Shown in pieces: positions 1-8,082 of a stretch of DNA of 64,000 nucleotides. The translations under genes were made by a program, and so were the position numbers. This stretch comes from Mycolicibacterium vulneris (GTDB lineage Bacteria; Actinomycetota; Actinomycetes; Mycobacteriales; Mycobacteriaceae), in assembly GCF_002104765.1 (NCBI RefSeq), contig NZ_NCXM01000011.1, positions 113,275 to 177,274 on the forward strand, read 5' to 3'. The notes under the pieces were generated by a model that did not search any database, was not told where the DNA came from, and saw only the letters and a program-made list of their open reading frames with translations. Every line of letters starts with the position of its first letter. Position 1 is the stretch's first letter.

Positions 1-286
1 CCGGTCGGCGCAGGTAGCCGCAATTGCTGCGGTGCACCACCCGCAGCAACGCGACTTCGCGCACCCGGGGCGACAGGGTCGATCGGGTGAGCAGGTAGGC
101 ATTGAACGGTAGGTAGGCCGCGGTCAGATCGGGGTGGCGGACCATGGTCGACAAAACATTGCCCGCACCAACGGGATTCGCCCGCTCGGCCGGGATCAGC
201 GACGCCAGCGCCGCACGGGCGCTCTCGTCCCACTCGTCGGCGGGCAACGGTGTCAGGCGCAGCGGATGCTGGTCGGCCGGCGTCAT
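1..286 (-). CDS. Carboxymuconolactone decarboxylase (CMD) family protein, C-terminus cut by window edge
   Basis: The first ~95 residues fit the CMD/AhpD-like all-helical family: a proline-rich start (MTPADQHPLRLTPL), then ESARAALASLIPAERANP, then helices around VREVALLRVVHRSNCGYLRR, where AhpD-like members place a redox Cys. The frame is still open at the window edge, so the catalytic part is missing. The ATG is the first Met after a dioxygenase-like stretch that reads into this gene in the same frame with no stop, so the pair may be a genuine fusion or may have lost a stop codon. Probable role, from the family: peroxide detoxification or ring-decarboxylation chemistry in the cytoplasm. Confidence 0.6.
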   Translation of the reverse strand, partial: MTPADQHPLRLTPLPADEWDESARAALASLIPAERANPVGAGNVLSTMVRHPDLTAAYLPFNAYLLTRSTLSPRVREVALLRVVHRSNCGYLRRP

Positions 287-770
287 CACTGGATTCGGTT
301 CGTCGCCGAGCACGGTGGTGCGCAGCATTTCGCGTTGTGACCCCGGGTCGTACGGGGCCGCACGGTGCAGCACCCCGCGGTTGTCCCAAATGACGGTGTC
401 GCCGATCGACCAGCTGTGGCTGTACACCTTCGCGGGCACCGTGGCGCGCTCGAGAAGGCTGTCCAGCAGGGCGCGTCCCTCATCGAGATCCATGCCGACG
501 ACGTAGTCCGCGGAGGCGCCAAGCACCAGCGACTTGCGGCCGGTGCGGTGTGTCCACACCAGGGGATGCTCGTGGGTGCGGCGAGATCGCCAGCGCTGCA
601 CCAGTTCCGGCGACGGGTCGGTGTAGACGCGGCGCTGGGAGGCTTCCAGCGAGTGCACCACACGCAGGGTGCCGAACCGCTCCTTCTCCTCGTCGCTCAG
701 GGCGGCCGAGAGCTCGGGCCCGATGGGCTCGACGGCTACCTCGAGACGAAATCGATCGCGATCGCGCCGG
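287..770 (-). pseudogene. TauD/TfdA dioxygenase, 5'-truncated, in frame with the downstream CMD gene
   Basis: The frame encodes the C-terminal half of a 2-oxoglutarate/Fe(II) dioxygenase of the TauD/TfdA family. It contains THRTGRKSLVLG (the usual His-Pro-x-Thr-Gly region), then SIGDTVIWDNRGVLHRA with the distal His, and the basic segment YDPGSQREMLRTTVLGDEP that binds 2-oxoglutarate. The N-terminal half, including the HxD iron ligands, is absent: homology begins around ALSDEEKERFGTLRVVHS, and the frame runs upstream into the end of the HicB-like gene with no credible start. It is therefore probably a non-functional remnant, unless translation starts inside. The absence of a stop before the CMD domain is unusual. 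Confidence 0.6.
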
Positions 771-782
771 GCGGCTAGGTAA

Positions 783-1061
783 CTAGCTGGTCTCGCTGGC
801 GACGTAGACCGCGACGTACCCGATCGGGATGCCCGTCCACGTCGCGATGCATTCGCGTGCCGCCAACTCCACCGCGGTCCGGCTGCCGGCGCGGGTGGCC
901 CTGCCGATCTCGGGGATCCGGATGATCCATCCGTCCGCGTCGCGAGTGATTTCGACATCGAAGCACTGGCCGACCATCGGACACTTCACGCGGGGAGCGA
1001 CCCGCTGACGGCGGGCGCTGCGCCACGATTGACGACGCAGCAGAGTGGGCTGAACAGACAT
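783..1061 (-). CDS. HicB-like small protein (conserved hypothetical)
   Basis: This 92-residue protein has a basic N-terminus followed by FDVEITRDADGWIIRIPEIG and TAVELAARECIATWTG. That is the alternating strand/helix pattern of the HicB-like partial RNase-H fold, also found in small mycobacterial proteins of unknown function. I chose the ATG preceded by an AGGAAAG ribosome-binding sequence; an upstream in-frame start would add 12 residues with poor spacing. No HicA-like toxin lies beside it, so a toxin-antitoxin role is not supported. It ends just before the truncated dioxygenase. Confidence 0.55.
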   Translation of the reverse strand: MSVQPTLLRRQSWRSARRQRVAPRVKCPMVGQCFDVEITRDADGWIIRIPEIGRATRAGSRTAVELAARECIATWTGIPIGYVAVYVASETS

Positions 1062-1466
1062 GGCTGCTTTCCTGAGTCGCGAACGAACCGCGGGCAAGAG
1101 TAATCCGCATCGAGGCGAAAACCTAATCGGCGGTCTCAGCCGGATAACGGCGAACCTTCGCTCACCGCGGATGGCGTCTCGCTACCCGCCGCAGGGCTCG
1201 ACTTCCTTGTTGCCCCGCACCATTCGGTGGTGCGAAGAGTTTGGGTCGTCCGGGTCAATCGTCAGCGGGGCCCGTCGAAACCGTCCAACCGCCGCGCGCT
1301 TTTCAGGCAGCCGATGACCGCCATCGGAACATCTAGCAAACGTCACCGCATCCAAAGACCGCCACGACGCCGCAATGCGACAACAGGCAGCGCCTACCGG
1401 ACTATGATGTGGCGTAGGTCACATATGTCCCGGGTATGTTGCGGGCGTCACACCTAAGGAGATTTC
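1062..1466. other. Intergenic region between divergent genes
   Basis: This stretch separates the leftward HicB-like gene from the rightward small membrane protein. I see no convincing reading frame. The right end holds a candidate Crp-type site and an AAGGAGA ribosome-binding sequence for the membrane protein. Confidence 0.5.
1408..1423. promoter_or_regulatory. Candidate CRP/FNR-family (Crp/Cmr-like) binding site
   Basis: TGTGG-N6-TCACA matches the classical Crp-type palindrome TGTGA-N6-TCACA at nine of ten positions. It lies about 45 bp upstream of the start of the small membrane protein. Mycobacteria have Crp homologues with this recognition sequence, and two class III adenylate cyclases are encoded in this window. 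The call rests on motif match alone. Confidence 0.4.
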
Positions 1467-1682
1467 ATGGTTGGCGTGGATCGCTCTCGGAAGTCCGTCA
1501 TCGCGCCCCGTGCCGGCGCGGCGGTCAATTCGCACCGTCTGCTCGTCGCCTTCCTCACTGTCACAGTGCTCGTTTGCGCGATCGTCGGCGCCATCGCGGC
1601 CGCGGCTATGGGACAAACCACCGCCGCGCTGCTCATCGCGCTTGTGGCCGGTGGGTGGTTCTCGGCCGCCGTCCTCTGCTGA
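1467..1682 (+). CDS. Small membrane protein, hypothetical
   Basis: A 71-residue protein with a short basic N-terminus (VDRSRKSVIAPRAG) and two closely spaced hydrophobic segments, roughly residues 24-44 and 50-70, so it is probably a small helical-hairpin inner-membrane protein. The start is well supported by AAGGAGATTTC directly before the ATG. No family was recognised. The candidate Crp-like site upstream suggests cAMP or redox-responsive expression (inference). Confidence 0.6.
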   Translation: MVGVDRSRKSVIAPRAGAAVNSHRLLVAFLTVTVLVCAIVGAIAAAAMGQTTAALLIALVAGGWFSAAVLC

Positions 1683-1712
1683 CCAAATCCGTAGCGGCGC
1701 GGCGCCGCTAGT

Positions 1713-3848
1713 TCATGCGCCGACGTCCGACTCTCGACGGCATCGCGGAAGTCGACGCAGTAGGTCTGGATCGCTCGGCACCCGCAGGAGGCGTCGTCCG
1801 TCGTCTCCGGCGTCAACGTCGACGGGTAACTCGGCGCCGGACGCGCCGCCCGGATCGACGAGAAGCTGCAATTCGCCGGAGTCGACGAACAACACGGCAT
1901 CGTCCTGCGACAGCCGCCACGGATGTCCATCGGTGGGCCATCGGCCACCGACGGCCCGAATTCCGTCGCCCTCCACTGCCTCACCTTCGTCCGCCTCGGT
2001 CTCGACGCAATCGACCCACAATTTCGCCGGCACCGGACGGAAGTACACCGCGAGGCGTTGCCGGTTGAGGTCCAGGTCGACCGGCATCCCGATCGGAGGG
2101 AGCGATGTGCCCTCGGGTTGATCGTTCAGCGATTTCTTAACCTGACGAGAACCGATGCCGGTGCCGAACCAGTCGATGGTCAGGACAGTGGTGACGTACT
2201 GCGCGATCGCCAGGGTCAACAATCCGCCCGCCCCGGCGGCTCCGACACCAGCGGCCCCCGCTACCCAGGTCACCGGCAGCGCAAGCAGGCCGACGACAGC
2301 CGCCGCACCTGCAGCCGTGGCCACTTTGCCGGCGGCTGTCAGGCTGAAGTCCGCGTTCACGTCCGGCTCGCAGTTCTGCGTCGGTCGCACCCCCACGGTT
2401 CGCGGCAGCCGATCGAATCGCTCGCTGACTCGCTTGACTTCCGCCTCGTACTCCTCAGCGCTGAGGTGCCCGGCGCGCTTCTTCTGACCGGCCAGACTCA
2501 GCGTCTGTTCGAGGAGCTCGATGCTGTCCACGTCCTCGCGTAGCAGCTCTTTCTCCTTCGGGTCGCGCGGGATGTCTCCCAGGCCCATTTCGTACGTCAC
2601 CTTGAAGTTGGCCTTGAAGTCGTAGAGCTTGGTGTCGGCGCTCACGGTGCCGTCGACGACCAATCGGCCGTCCTCTGTTCGCGGGACGATATCGGCGTCC
2701 AGAGCGTCGAGGCTGCGGTCCTGTCCGCCGATGCTGATGGTCTTGGGCCCTGCCAGCGCGCAGGGCACATCGGGGTCGAAGTCACTCTCGTCGAGATCGA
2801 AACTGTTCATCACGGTGTCACGGACCTGCCGCAGAATGCTCCAGCCGGTGACGGCCAAAGCCGCCGTCTCGCGAGGGTTTTCGGCGAGGACAGACGGGGG
2901 CAGCTCCTCACCGGGCGGCAAGTCGCGCAGTGTCTGCAGCTGCACCACCATGGATTCCTCGGTGGCCTCGCCGACGTCGAAGCGCTGCACGACGGCGTCG
3001 AGTTTCTTGACGGTGCTGTCGTCTCGGGCCTCGGGGTCGACGTCCAGCGGGGACGGCAGTAATGCCTGAATCCCGTTGTCTCCCATCGCCTCCAGTTGCG
3101 GGCGGACCGCATCGGCGATTTGCGCGGCAAGCGAGTCGAGCACCCGGGTTCTTGCTTCATCGTCGGAGAGGTTGGGGTGCTGCATCTTCTCCAGATTCAC
3201 CATCAACTCCCCGGCGATGCTGTGGGTGATCCAGTACGCCTCGGCGTAGTCGAGTTCCCAGCTGATCCGCGGGTCTTGTCCGCCAAGGACCGTGGCCCCG
3301 CCCTCACGCCGCTCGATGTGCGGACCGAACAGCCACCCTACGTGCTGGTCCGGCGACGGGGCGGCCACCAGTACGGGAGCGTCCTGGCATGTGAAGTTGA
3401 GGGCGATCGTCTGCTTGCCCGGCTCTATTTGGTGCGGCTCAAGCTGGTCGTGAATTGTCAACCGCCCGAACAGCGGAATCTCGTTGTACGCAATCTCGCG
3501 CGACTCTCCGGCACGCGGACCATCCGGGATAGTGATGGTCGCCGGAGGCAGCGATACCAGCGGGATGCAGGTAACCGAATCGATGACGATCTTCGAATCG
3601 AAGATCACCAGGTCTATGGCGAAGTGCCGCACGGGGTCGCGAGTCTCACCGTCGACTTCCTCCTGCCACAGCCGCCGACGAGAGTCGAGGACGAACCAGA
3701 CGCGATCCAGGGTGAGGTCGAGGGTGGCCGTCGCGGAGTAGCCGGTGCCGTCGACGGACTGTGTGTACTTGTCGCCGCTGAACATCCCGACCGTCTGATC
3801 CTGCACGCGTTCGCGATGAATTTCGATGATCGTGTCGGGTCGATGCAT
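1713..3848 (-). CDS. Large protein of unknown function with internal Gly/Ala-rich hydrophobic segment
   Basis: This 711-residue protein matches no family I recognise. Residues 1-230 look beta-rich, with a conserved-looking core (LTLDRVWFVLDSRRRLW, LFGPHIERR, ISWELDYAEAYWITHS). Residues 230-350 are helical and acidic. Residues 400-480 are charged and helical (VDSIELLEQTLSLAGQKKRA). Residues 505-560 are strongly hydrophobic and Gly/Ala-rich, enough for one or two membrane or membrane-inserting helices. Residues 585-690 return to strands (PVDLDLNRQRLAVYF). There is no signal peptide. The gene stands alone, with 48 bp to the reductase gene on its right. The overall pattern would suit a lipid-binding or membrane-inserting protein, but this is speculation. 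Confidence 0.6.
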   Translation of the reverse strand: MHRPDTIIEIHRERVQDQTVGMFSGDKYTQSVDGTGYSATATLDLTLDRVWFVLDSRRRLWQEEVDGETRDPVRHFAIDLVIFDSKIVIDSVTCIPLVSLPPATITIPDGPRAGESREIAYNEIPLFGRLTIHDQLEPHQIEPGKQTIALNFTCQDAPVLVAAPSPDQHVGWLFGPHIERREGGATVLGGQDPRISWELDYAEAYWITHSIAGELMVNLEKMQHPNLSDDEARTRVLDSLAAQIADAVRPQLEAMGDNGIQALLPSPLDVDPEARDDSTVKKLDAVVQRFDVGEATEESMVVQLQTLRDLPPGEELPPSVLAENPRETAALAVTGWSILRQVRDTVMNSFDLDESDFDPDVPCALAGPKTISIGGQDRSLDALDADIVPRTEDGRLVVDGTVSADTKLYDFKANFKVTYEMGLGDIPRDPKEKELLREDVDSIELLEQTLSLAGQKKRAGHLSAEEYEAEVKRVSERFDRLPRTVGVRPTQNCEPDVNADFSLTAAGKVATAAGAAAVVGLLALPVTWVAGAAGVGAAGAGGLLTLAIAQYVTTVLTIDWFGTGIGSRQVKKSLNDQPEGTSLPPIGMPVDLDLNRQRLAVYFRPVPAKLWVDCVETEADEGEAVEGDGIRAVGGRWPTDGHPWRLSQDDAVLFVDSGELQLLVDPGGASGAELPVDVDAGDDGRRLLRVPSDPDLLRRLPRCRRESDVGA

Positions 3849-3896
3849 ATGGATGCTGTACCCAAAAAGGCTTGCCGCGAGTCGAGTCCGGCTGTG

Positions 3897-5114
3897 CTAA
3901 TCCGGTCGACTCGGCGGGAATTCGGCGCGCTTCTCGAGGGCCTCCCGATAGGCATGGACCCGGCCCGGGATCGTGCCGAGCACCGCGATGGTGCGACCGC
4001 CACGCCCGTAAGCGCCGATGAACTCCCAGGTGCCCGGATCGCCTTCGATGATCTTGACAGCGTCGTAATCCGTTGGCATACCTAGCATCTGCAGCTTGAC
4101 GTCATATTGGTCGGACCAGAAATACGGCGCCGCGCCGAAGGCCTCGGCGTGCTCGGGCCCAGCCAGCAGGGTGCGCGCCGCGGCCTCGCCCTGACGTGCC
4201 GCGTCGTCCCAGTGTTCAGTACGCAGATGGCGCTCGTACAGCGGATGCCACCAGCGCGCCACGTCCCCCGCGGCGACCACATTGCCGTCGCCCGTGTCGC
4301 CCTCGGCGGCGCCGGTGGCATCACAGACCACCCCGTCATCCAGATGCAGACCCGAGCCTTCAAGCCAGGCCGTGGCGGGAGTAACACCGAGCCCGACGAT
4401 CACTACATCAGCCGGAACCTGCGAACCGTCGGTGAGTCGAACTGCTTCCACCCGCCCATTGCCGACGAATTCGTCGACGCCCACGCCGACGCGCAGGTCC
4501 ACACCATGTTCGCGATGCAACTTCGCCCAGCAAGGCGCCAACTCCGCACCTAACGCTTGGACCAGCGGCCCGGCGGCCTTCTCCACGAGCGTCACATCCA
4601 GCCCGAGCAATCGGCAGGTCGCAGCCACCTCACTGCCGATGAACCCGCCCCCTACCACCACGACGCGAGGACGCGAACCGAGTCGCTCCCGAATTCCCAA
4701 GCAGTCATTGACCGTACGCAGCAGGAACACGCCGTCCAAAGTCGGTCCGCCCGGCCATTTTCGCGGTTCAGCGCCGCTGGCGATGACAAGCCCGTCGAAG
4801 CCTAAGGACAGGTTCTGGCCATCGTCGCGGACCTGGACGGTACGTGCGGACATGTCGAGGCTTACCGCGGAAGCCCCTCTGATTACCCGCGCATCCATGT
4901 CGAACTGCGGCGCCATGTCTACGCCTGCCCGGTGCACCTGACCGCTGAGTAGCTTCTTCGATAATGGTGGCCGATGGTAGGGAGCCTGCCGTTCGGCGCC
5001 AACGATGGTGAGGGCACCGTCGTAGCCGTCCTGTCGCAGCGTCTCCGCCGCCCGCATTCCTGCCACGCCGGCACCAACCACGACTACCTGCTGTAATTGA
5101 CGATTCGCCGGCAT
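3897..5114 (-). CDS. FAD-dependent ferredoxin reductase (pyridine nucleotide-disulfide oxidoreductase family)
   Basis: About 405 residues, close to the usual size of ferredoxin reductases serving P450s and ring oxygenases. The FAD-binding Rossmann motif VVVVGAGVAGMRAAE opens the protein, the second dinucleotide motif VVVVGGGFIGSEVA binds NAD(P)H, and VVAAGDVARW is the second FAD contact. It moves electrons from NAD(P)H to a ferredoxin, here surely the small [3Fe-4S] protein encoded 4 bp upstream. The chosen ATG (MPANRQ) avoids overlap with the ferredoxin gene; an upstream start would add seven residues. It is the third gene of a metal-hydrolase / ferredoxin / reductase operon with no P450 beside it. 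Confidence 0.88.
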   Translation of the reverse strand: MPANRQLQQVVVVGAGVAGMRAAETLRQDGYDGALTIVGAERQAPYHRPPLSKKLLSGQVHRAGVDMAPQFDMDARVIRGASAVSLDMSARTVQVRDDGQNLSLGFDGLVIASGAEPRKWPGGPTLDGVFLLRTVNDCLGIRERLGSRPRVVVVGGGFIGSEVAATCRLLGLDVTLVEKAAGPLVQALGAELAPCWAKLHREHGVDLRVGVGVDEFVGNGRVEAVRLTDGSQVPADVVIVGLGVTPATAWLEGSGLHLDDGVVCDATGAAEGDTGDGNVVAAGDVARWWHPLYERHLRTEHWDDAARQGEAAARTLLAGPEHAEAFGAAPYFWSDQYDVKLQMLGMPTDYDAVKIIEGDPGTWEFIGAYGRGGRTIAVLGTIPGRVHAYREALEKRAEFPPSRPD

Positions 5115-5118
5115 TGCG

Positions 5119-5307
5119 TCAGTCCTCCACCACAATCGCCCGGGTCGGGCAGGACACTTCGGCGGCCTTCAGCGGCCCGCGTAACTCCCGCGGCGGATGC
5201 GCGTCGAGCAGGTGTAGTCCGTCTTCTCGTACGTCAAAAACCTCGCGGCACAGGCTCATACACACACCGTTGCCGTCGCAGGTATCAAGGTCCACCGAAA
5301 CCCTCAT
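5119..5307 (-). CDS. [3Fe-4S]-type ferredoxin
   Basis: A 62-residue ferredoxin with the pattern C-x5-C-x3-C near the N-terminus (CDGNGVCMSLC) and a final Cys-Pro at residues 53-54, the arrangement of mycobacterial single-cluster ferredoxins. The residue between the first two cysteines that is His or Ala in many P450 ferredoxins is Asn here, a variation known in mycobacterial ferredoxins that affects redox potential and partner choice. It overlaps the upstream metal-dependent hydrolase gene by 4 bp (ATGA) and precedes the reductase, so the three are co-translated. It carries electrons to an unidentified oxygenase, possibly the hydrolase-like di-iron protein itself (inference). Confidence 0.88.
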   Translation of the reverse strand: MRVSVDLDTCDGNGVCMSLCREVFDVREDGLHLLDAHPPRELRGPLKAAEVSCPTRAIVVED

Positions 5308-6218
5308 CGGACTGCGGCCTTTCCTTCTATCTGTGCCCGTTCGCGGGCGGCCTTGGCCGCCGGCGAATTCTTGATGTACTCGACTGCCATCGTCGTGACG
5401 GCTTCGGGGCCCGGGTGATGGGAAGGCCGCATGTACCTAGCGGGTTGCGTCACCATCAGCTGCCAGGGACCGGGCAACTTGTATTCGCGGGCCGCACGCC
5501 ACCAATCGCGCCAACGCCACTTCTGATCGATGGTCGGATCGTGGGCCATCAGGTATTTCGCTCCGGCAATCCACCAGCCGTAAAACAGCGGAGTAGTCAT
5601 CAGCATGGAGAAGGCCCTGATGAAGTAGTTGCCGCACACATGTTGGTAGACGTCGAACACCAGTGAGCGGTGTTCGACCTCCTCGGCGCCGTGCCAGCGC
5701 AACAGATCCAGCATCATCGGGTCGGTGCCGGCGTAATCCAGACCGCGGTTCTGCAGCACCCATTGGCCCAACATCGCGGTGTAATGTTCCAGCGCTGCCA
5801 CGTCGGCCAGACGCCGATACAGCCACCACCGCTTCATCGCCGGCGGAAACCACTTGGGCGGATCACCCAGCGCCACCGACAGCATTTTCCGGAGTCGCGA
5901 GGTGTACGGCTTGGTGTCGATGCCTTGTTCAGCCAAATGGTCGAGCACCACCTGGTGCGCCCAGGCATGCCAGGACTCCTGCTGGATGAACGGCTTGATC
6001 GCCGCCTCCAGCTCCGGGTCATCGACCAGCGATGATGCTTCCAGGACCGCCTTGATGAAGTGCCGCTCGCCTTCGGGTAGCAGCAGATGCAAGACGTTCA
6101 TCATGTGCGTTGCGAACGGGTCGTCGGGCACCCAGTGCAGTGGCGTCTCGGACCAGTCGAATCGGACCATCCGGCGATAGCGCGGGTGTCCGTCGTGGTG
6201 AAGTTGCACTTCGGGCAT
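5304..6218 (-). CDS. Metal-dependent hydrolase family protein (PF10118-like)
   Basis: About 304 residues from the chosen ATG, which has a GAGGAG ribosome-binding sequence eight bases upstream. It is a helical protein with many His/Glu pairs of the kind seen in ferritin-like or di-metal helical bundles: QQESWHAWAHQ, HYTAMLGQWV and WHGAEEVEHRSLVFDVYQHV. The family is annotated as predicted metal-dependent hydrolase, but the E..H..E..EH pattern and the co-transcribed ferredoxin and reductase suggest a di-iron oxygenase or desaturase-like activity. It is first in the operon, behind a perfect 7-bp inverted repeat between promoter and ribosome-binding site. The function is inferred from context. 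Confidence 0.75.
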   Translation of the reverse strand: MPEVQLHHDGHPRYRRMVRFDWSETPLHWVPDDPFATHMMNVLHLLLPEGERHFIKAVLEASSLVDDPELEAAIKPFIQQESWHAWAHQVVLDHLAEQGIDTKPYTSRLRKMLSVALGDPPKWFPPAMKRWWLYRRLADVAALEHYTAMLGQWVLQNRGLDYAGTDPMMLDLLRWHGAEEVEHRSLVFDVYQHVCGNYFIRAFSMLMTTPLFYGWWIAGAKYLMAHDPTIDQKWRWRDWWRAAREYKLPGPWQLMVTQPARYMRPSHHPGPEAVTTMAVEYIKNSPAAKAARERAQIEGKAAVR

Positions 6219-6235
6219 CAGAAGCTCCTCCCGCC

Positions 6236-6256
6236 GACCGACCGTGCTTGTCGGTC
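6236..6256. promoter_or_regulatory. Candidate operator: perfect 7-bp inverted repeat upstream of the hydrolase-ferredoxin-reductase operon
   Basis: GACCGAC-N7-GTCGGTC forms a perfect palindrome about 18 bp upstream of the start codon of the operon's first gene, directly next to the ribosome-binding sequence. The size and sequence style (GACC...GGTC) resemble TetR-family operators. No regulator gene is adjacent, so the cognate protein is unknown. Confidence 0.5.
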
Positions 6257-6492
6257 GATCCGTTTTTCCATCGCAAGAAACAAAGTCGACTCGCGACCGA
6301 ACCGGACTGAAGGCGCCGATTCGTTGCGAACAACCGTTCACTGGCTGCGTACCCGCGCAAGTGGTCGGTCATGCGTGCCGGCGGTACCAGGAAGCTGAGA
6401 ATTCGCTGCTGGGCTCTGAACGCGAGACCATGCGCGGCCCTCACGCCGGAATACGGTGGAAACCCTGATGTGGGATCTGACCTGCGGTTTCT

Positions 6493-6521
6493 TGGTGGAG
6501 CTAAGGGGACTCGAACCCCTG
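6493..6521 (-). repeat. Partial copy of the tRNA-Ala 3' end (left attachment-site scar)
   Basis: These 29 bp are identical to the 3' end, including CCA, of the intact tRNA-Ala at the other end of the segment. The copy covers the acceptor 3' strand and most of the T arm, then diverges. A same-orientation partial copy of a tRNA 3' end is the usual trace of site-specific integration into that tRNA. The interval up to the intact tRNA is the presumed island. Confidence 0.8.
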
Positions 6522-6595
6522 CCCCTGACTTGACCAGGCAAAATGCCTATTTAGCTGCAGGTTCGATCCGTTTCGGTCCATTTCAGTCCCGCACG

Positions 6596-6640
6596 TTACC
6601 TGTGGTTTCGTTTTCGGGTCTTGACGACGTCAAGAGCGCG
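6596..6640 (-). other. Conserved C-terminal tail motif (copy A), possible recombinase remnant
   Basis: Read leftward, this encodes LDVVKTRKRNHR followed by TAA and then CGTGCGG. Nearly the same peptide and stop context recur twice more in this window (LDAVKTLGRNRR and RDAVKARKHR, both ending CAGGTAACG). Here it lies about 75 bp from the tRNA-Ala 3' fragment. A gene whose stop codon abuts an RNA-gene attachment core is typical of an integrase, so this may be the last piece of one. It could instead be an unrelated repeated element. Confidence 0.4.
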
Positions 6641-7053
6641 CACCTCGAACTCAGCCGACGAATCGCGGGTATGGATAAGCGCCAAATCGACTTCGCCGAG
6701 CCCGACACCGGTCCTCTCCCCTATGAACGCCGACGACACCGGCCGGGATGAGACGCCATCCGCGTGGCGCATCACCCGCCCAGTCGAAAAAGGACGTGAA
6801 GCCATTCAAGATCCGCCATGTGTGTTGCGCTGGTCTCGGAATCGCCGTGGCGGCAGTTGCCGTTACGGGTCCCACCCCAGTGGGAGGCCACCTGCTTGGT
6901 CCACTGATATGGCGTGTTCATCGCGTGCGCCCAGCCCACCGCTGGTCTTGAAGTGCGAAATCGGGGAGCCGGAATCGGCTTGACAGTACGACGCGGCATC
7001 CGTGTCGGTGGCGCACTCTAGAACCACAAGCGATACGAGTGAAAGGTTCAGTT
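6641..7053. other. Accessory DNA without a recognisable gene
   Basis: No reading frame here looks real. A TTGACA hexamer lies about 70 bp before the Hsp20 start, with TCTAGA nearer to it, but the spacing between the two is far too long for a standard promoter. The stretch may contain further decayed sequence upstream of the tail motif. Confidence 0.4.
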
Positions 7054-7515
7054 ATGGCTCTGCCTGTACGACGTACCAGCACCACCCCTACAACGTGGCG
7101 CCCATACCGTGGGTTCGAGGACATCTATTCGGAGTTCGACCGGCTGGTCCAGTCGCTAGTCAGTGCTCCCGGCGGTGACGGTGCCTGGTTGCCCGCCGCT
7201 GATGTGTCAGAGACTGACGCTGCCTACATCGTCGAGATCGAGTTGCCCGGTGTGCACCGTGAGGACGTCGATGTGGAACTGGACGGCAATGAACTTGTGG
7301 TCACTGGTGAAGTCAAGGAGAAGAAACGCGAGGGTCTGCTGCGGCGTCGCACCCGCCGCGTCGGGAATTTCGAGTATCGCGTGACCCTGCCGGGTGACTT
7401 CAGGCCCGATGACGTCGAGGCTTCTCTTGCACATGGTGTGTTGACTATTCAGGTTCCGAAGGCGCAAACAACCAAGCACAGCAAGATCGAGGTGTCGGAA
7501 TCGAGCAGCAAATAA
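7054..7515 (+). CDS. Hsp20/alpha-crystallin family small heat-shock protein
   Basis: A 153-residue small heat-shock protein. The alpha-crystallin domain spans roughly residues 45-140 (AADVSETDAAYIVEIELPG, then the IEV-type strand and the A-x-x-x-n-G-v-L signature ASLAHGVLTIQVPK). The C-terminal tail is short and Ser-rich. It acts as an ATP-independent holdase in the cytoplasm. The ATG with GAAAGG upstream is preferred over a start five codons earlier. It is the only intact short gene inside the tRNA-Ala-bounded segment and faces a broken DUF1931 gene, a pairing that suggests the segment once carried a stress-survival set. Confidence 0.88.
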   Translation: MALPVRRTSTTPTTWRPYRGFEDIYSEFDRLVQSLVSAPGGDGAWLPAADVSETDAAYIVEIELPGVHREDVDVELDGNELVVTGEVKEKKREGLLRRRTRRVGNFEYRVTLPGDFRPDDVEASLAHGVLTIQVPKAQTTKHSKIEVSESSSK

Positions 7516-7627
7516 GCCATCCGCCGCACCGAAATCTTAATTCTGGCAGGCCACTTCCGTTCCAAACGTTGGCAGCGCCGCCTGCATCGGCTGCTTCATC
7601 GGTTGGCTGGCTCATGACCGAGCAACC

Positions 7628-7841
7628 TCAGAAGATCAGCCTGAAGAAAGCGCACGCCCGCTGCCAGTGCTGTGTCGACGGATTTTTTGAATTCGGGTCT
7701 ACCAAGCGCAATGACCTCGCCAGGGCGATGCTCAACCAGCCGAAGAGCTCCGGCAACATCCGTTTGGTGTCCTCGCCCCTTGTCGCCCGCGGCCGAGTGA
7801 AAGAAGCGTTCGAACAGCGGGATTGTCGTTGGATGGCTCAC
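7628..7841 (-). pseudogene. DUF1931 (histone-fold-like) gene with internal deletion
   Basis: The 5' end encodes MSHPTTIPLFERFFHSAAG, the typical start of DUF1931 proteins, from a GTG with AGGAG upstream. A different frame then gives a family-like C-terminus (WLSIALARSLRLVDPNSKNP, ending FFRLIF-stop). The central ~90 residues of the ~150-residue family are missing and the frame changes at the junction, so the gene is dead. Members are small proteins with a predicted histone-like fold, usually stress-associated. It is convergent with the Hsp20 gene. Confidence 0.65.
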
Positions 7842-8082
7842 CCATCAACTCCTGATCAATTGGTTAAACGACGCGCTGCTTCTCGGTGATGTCCTACAGT
7901 CCGGACTAGCTTGCCGCGGCCCAGCCGGTAGCGCCTGAGCCTCACAGAACGAGCACGTCGCGTTCGAGTTGACCCTCTAGAACAGGTTTTCGGGTGTACC
8001 GATGTGCCGAAGGGTATCCACCGGTACATACTTGGGGGCGAGCGCTCCGGATAATGAGCATATTTGGACGGTGTCGTAAATC

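Noticed and set aside
783..1061. HicB antitoxin of a toxin-antitoxin pair
   Set aside because: No HicA-like toxin on either side, so only a HicB-like fold is claimed.
6371..6751. Rightward frame over the tRNA-Ala fragment containing GAKGTRTPAPDL
   Set aside because: This is the well-known false protein made by translating tRNA-linked sequence. The tRNA-scar reading explains it.
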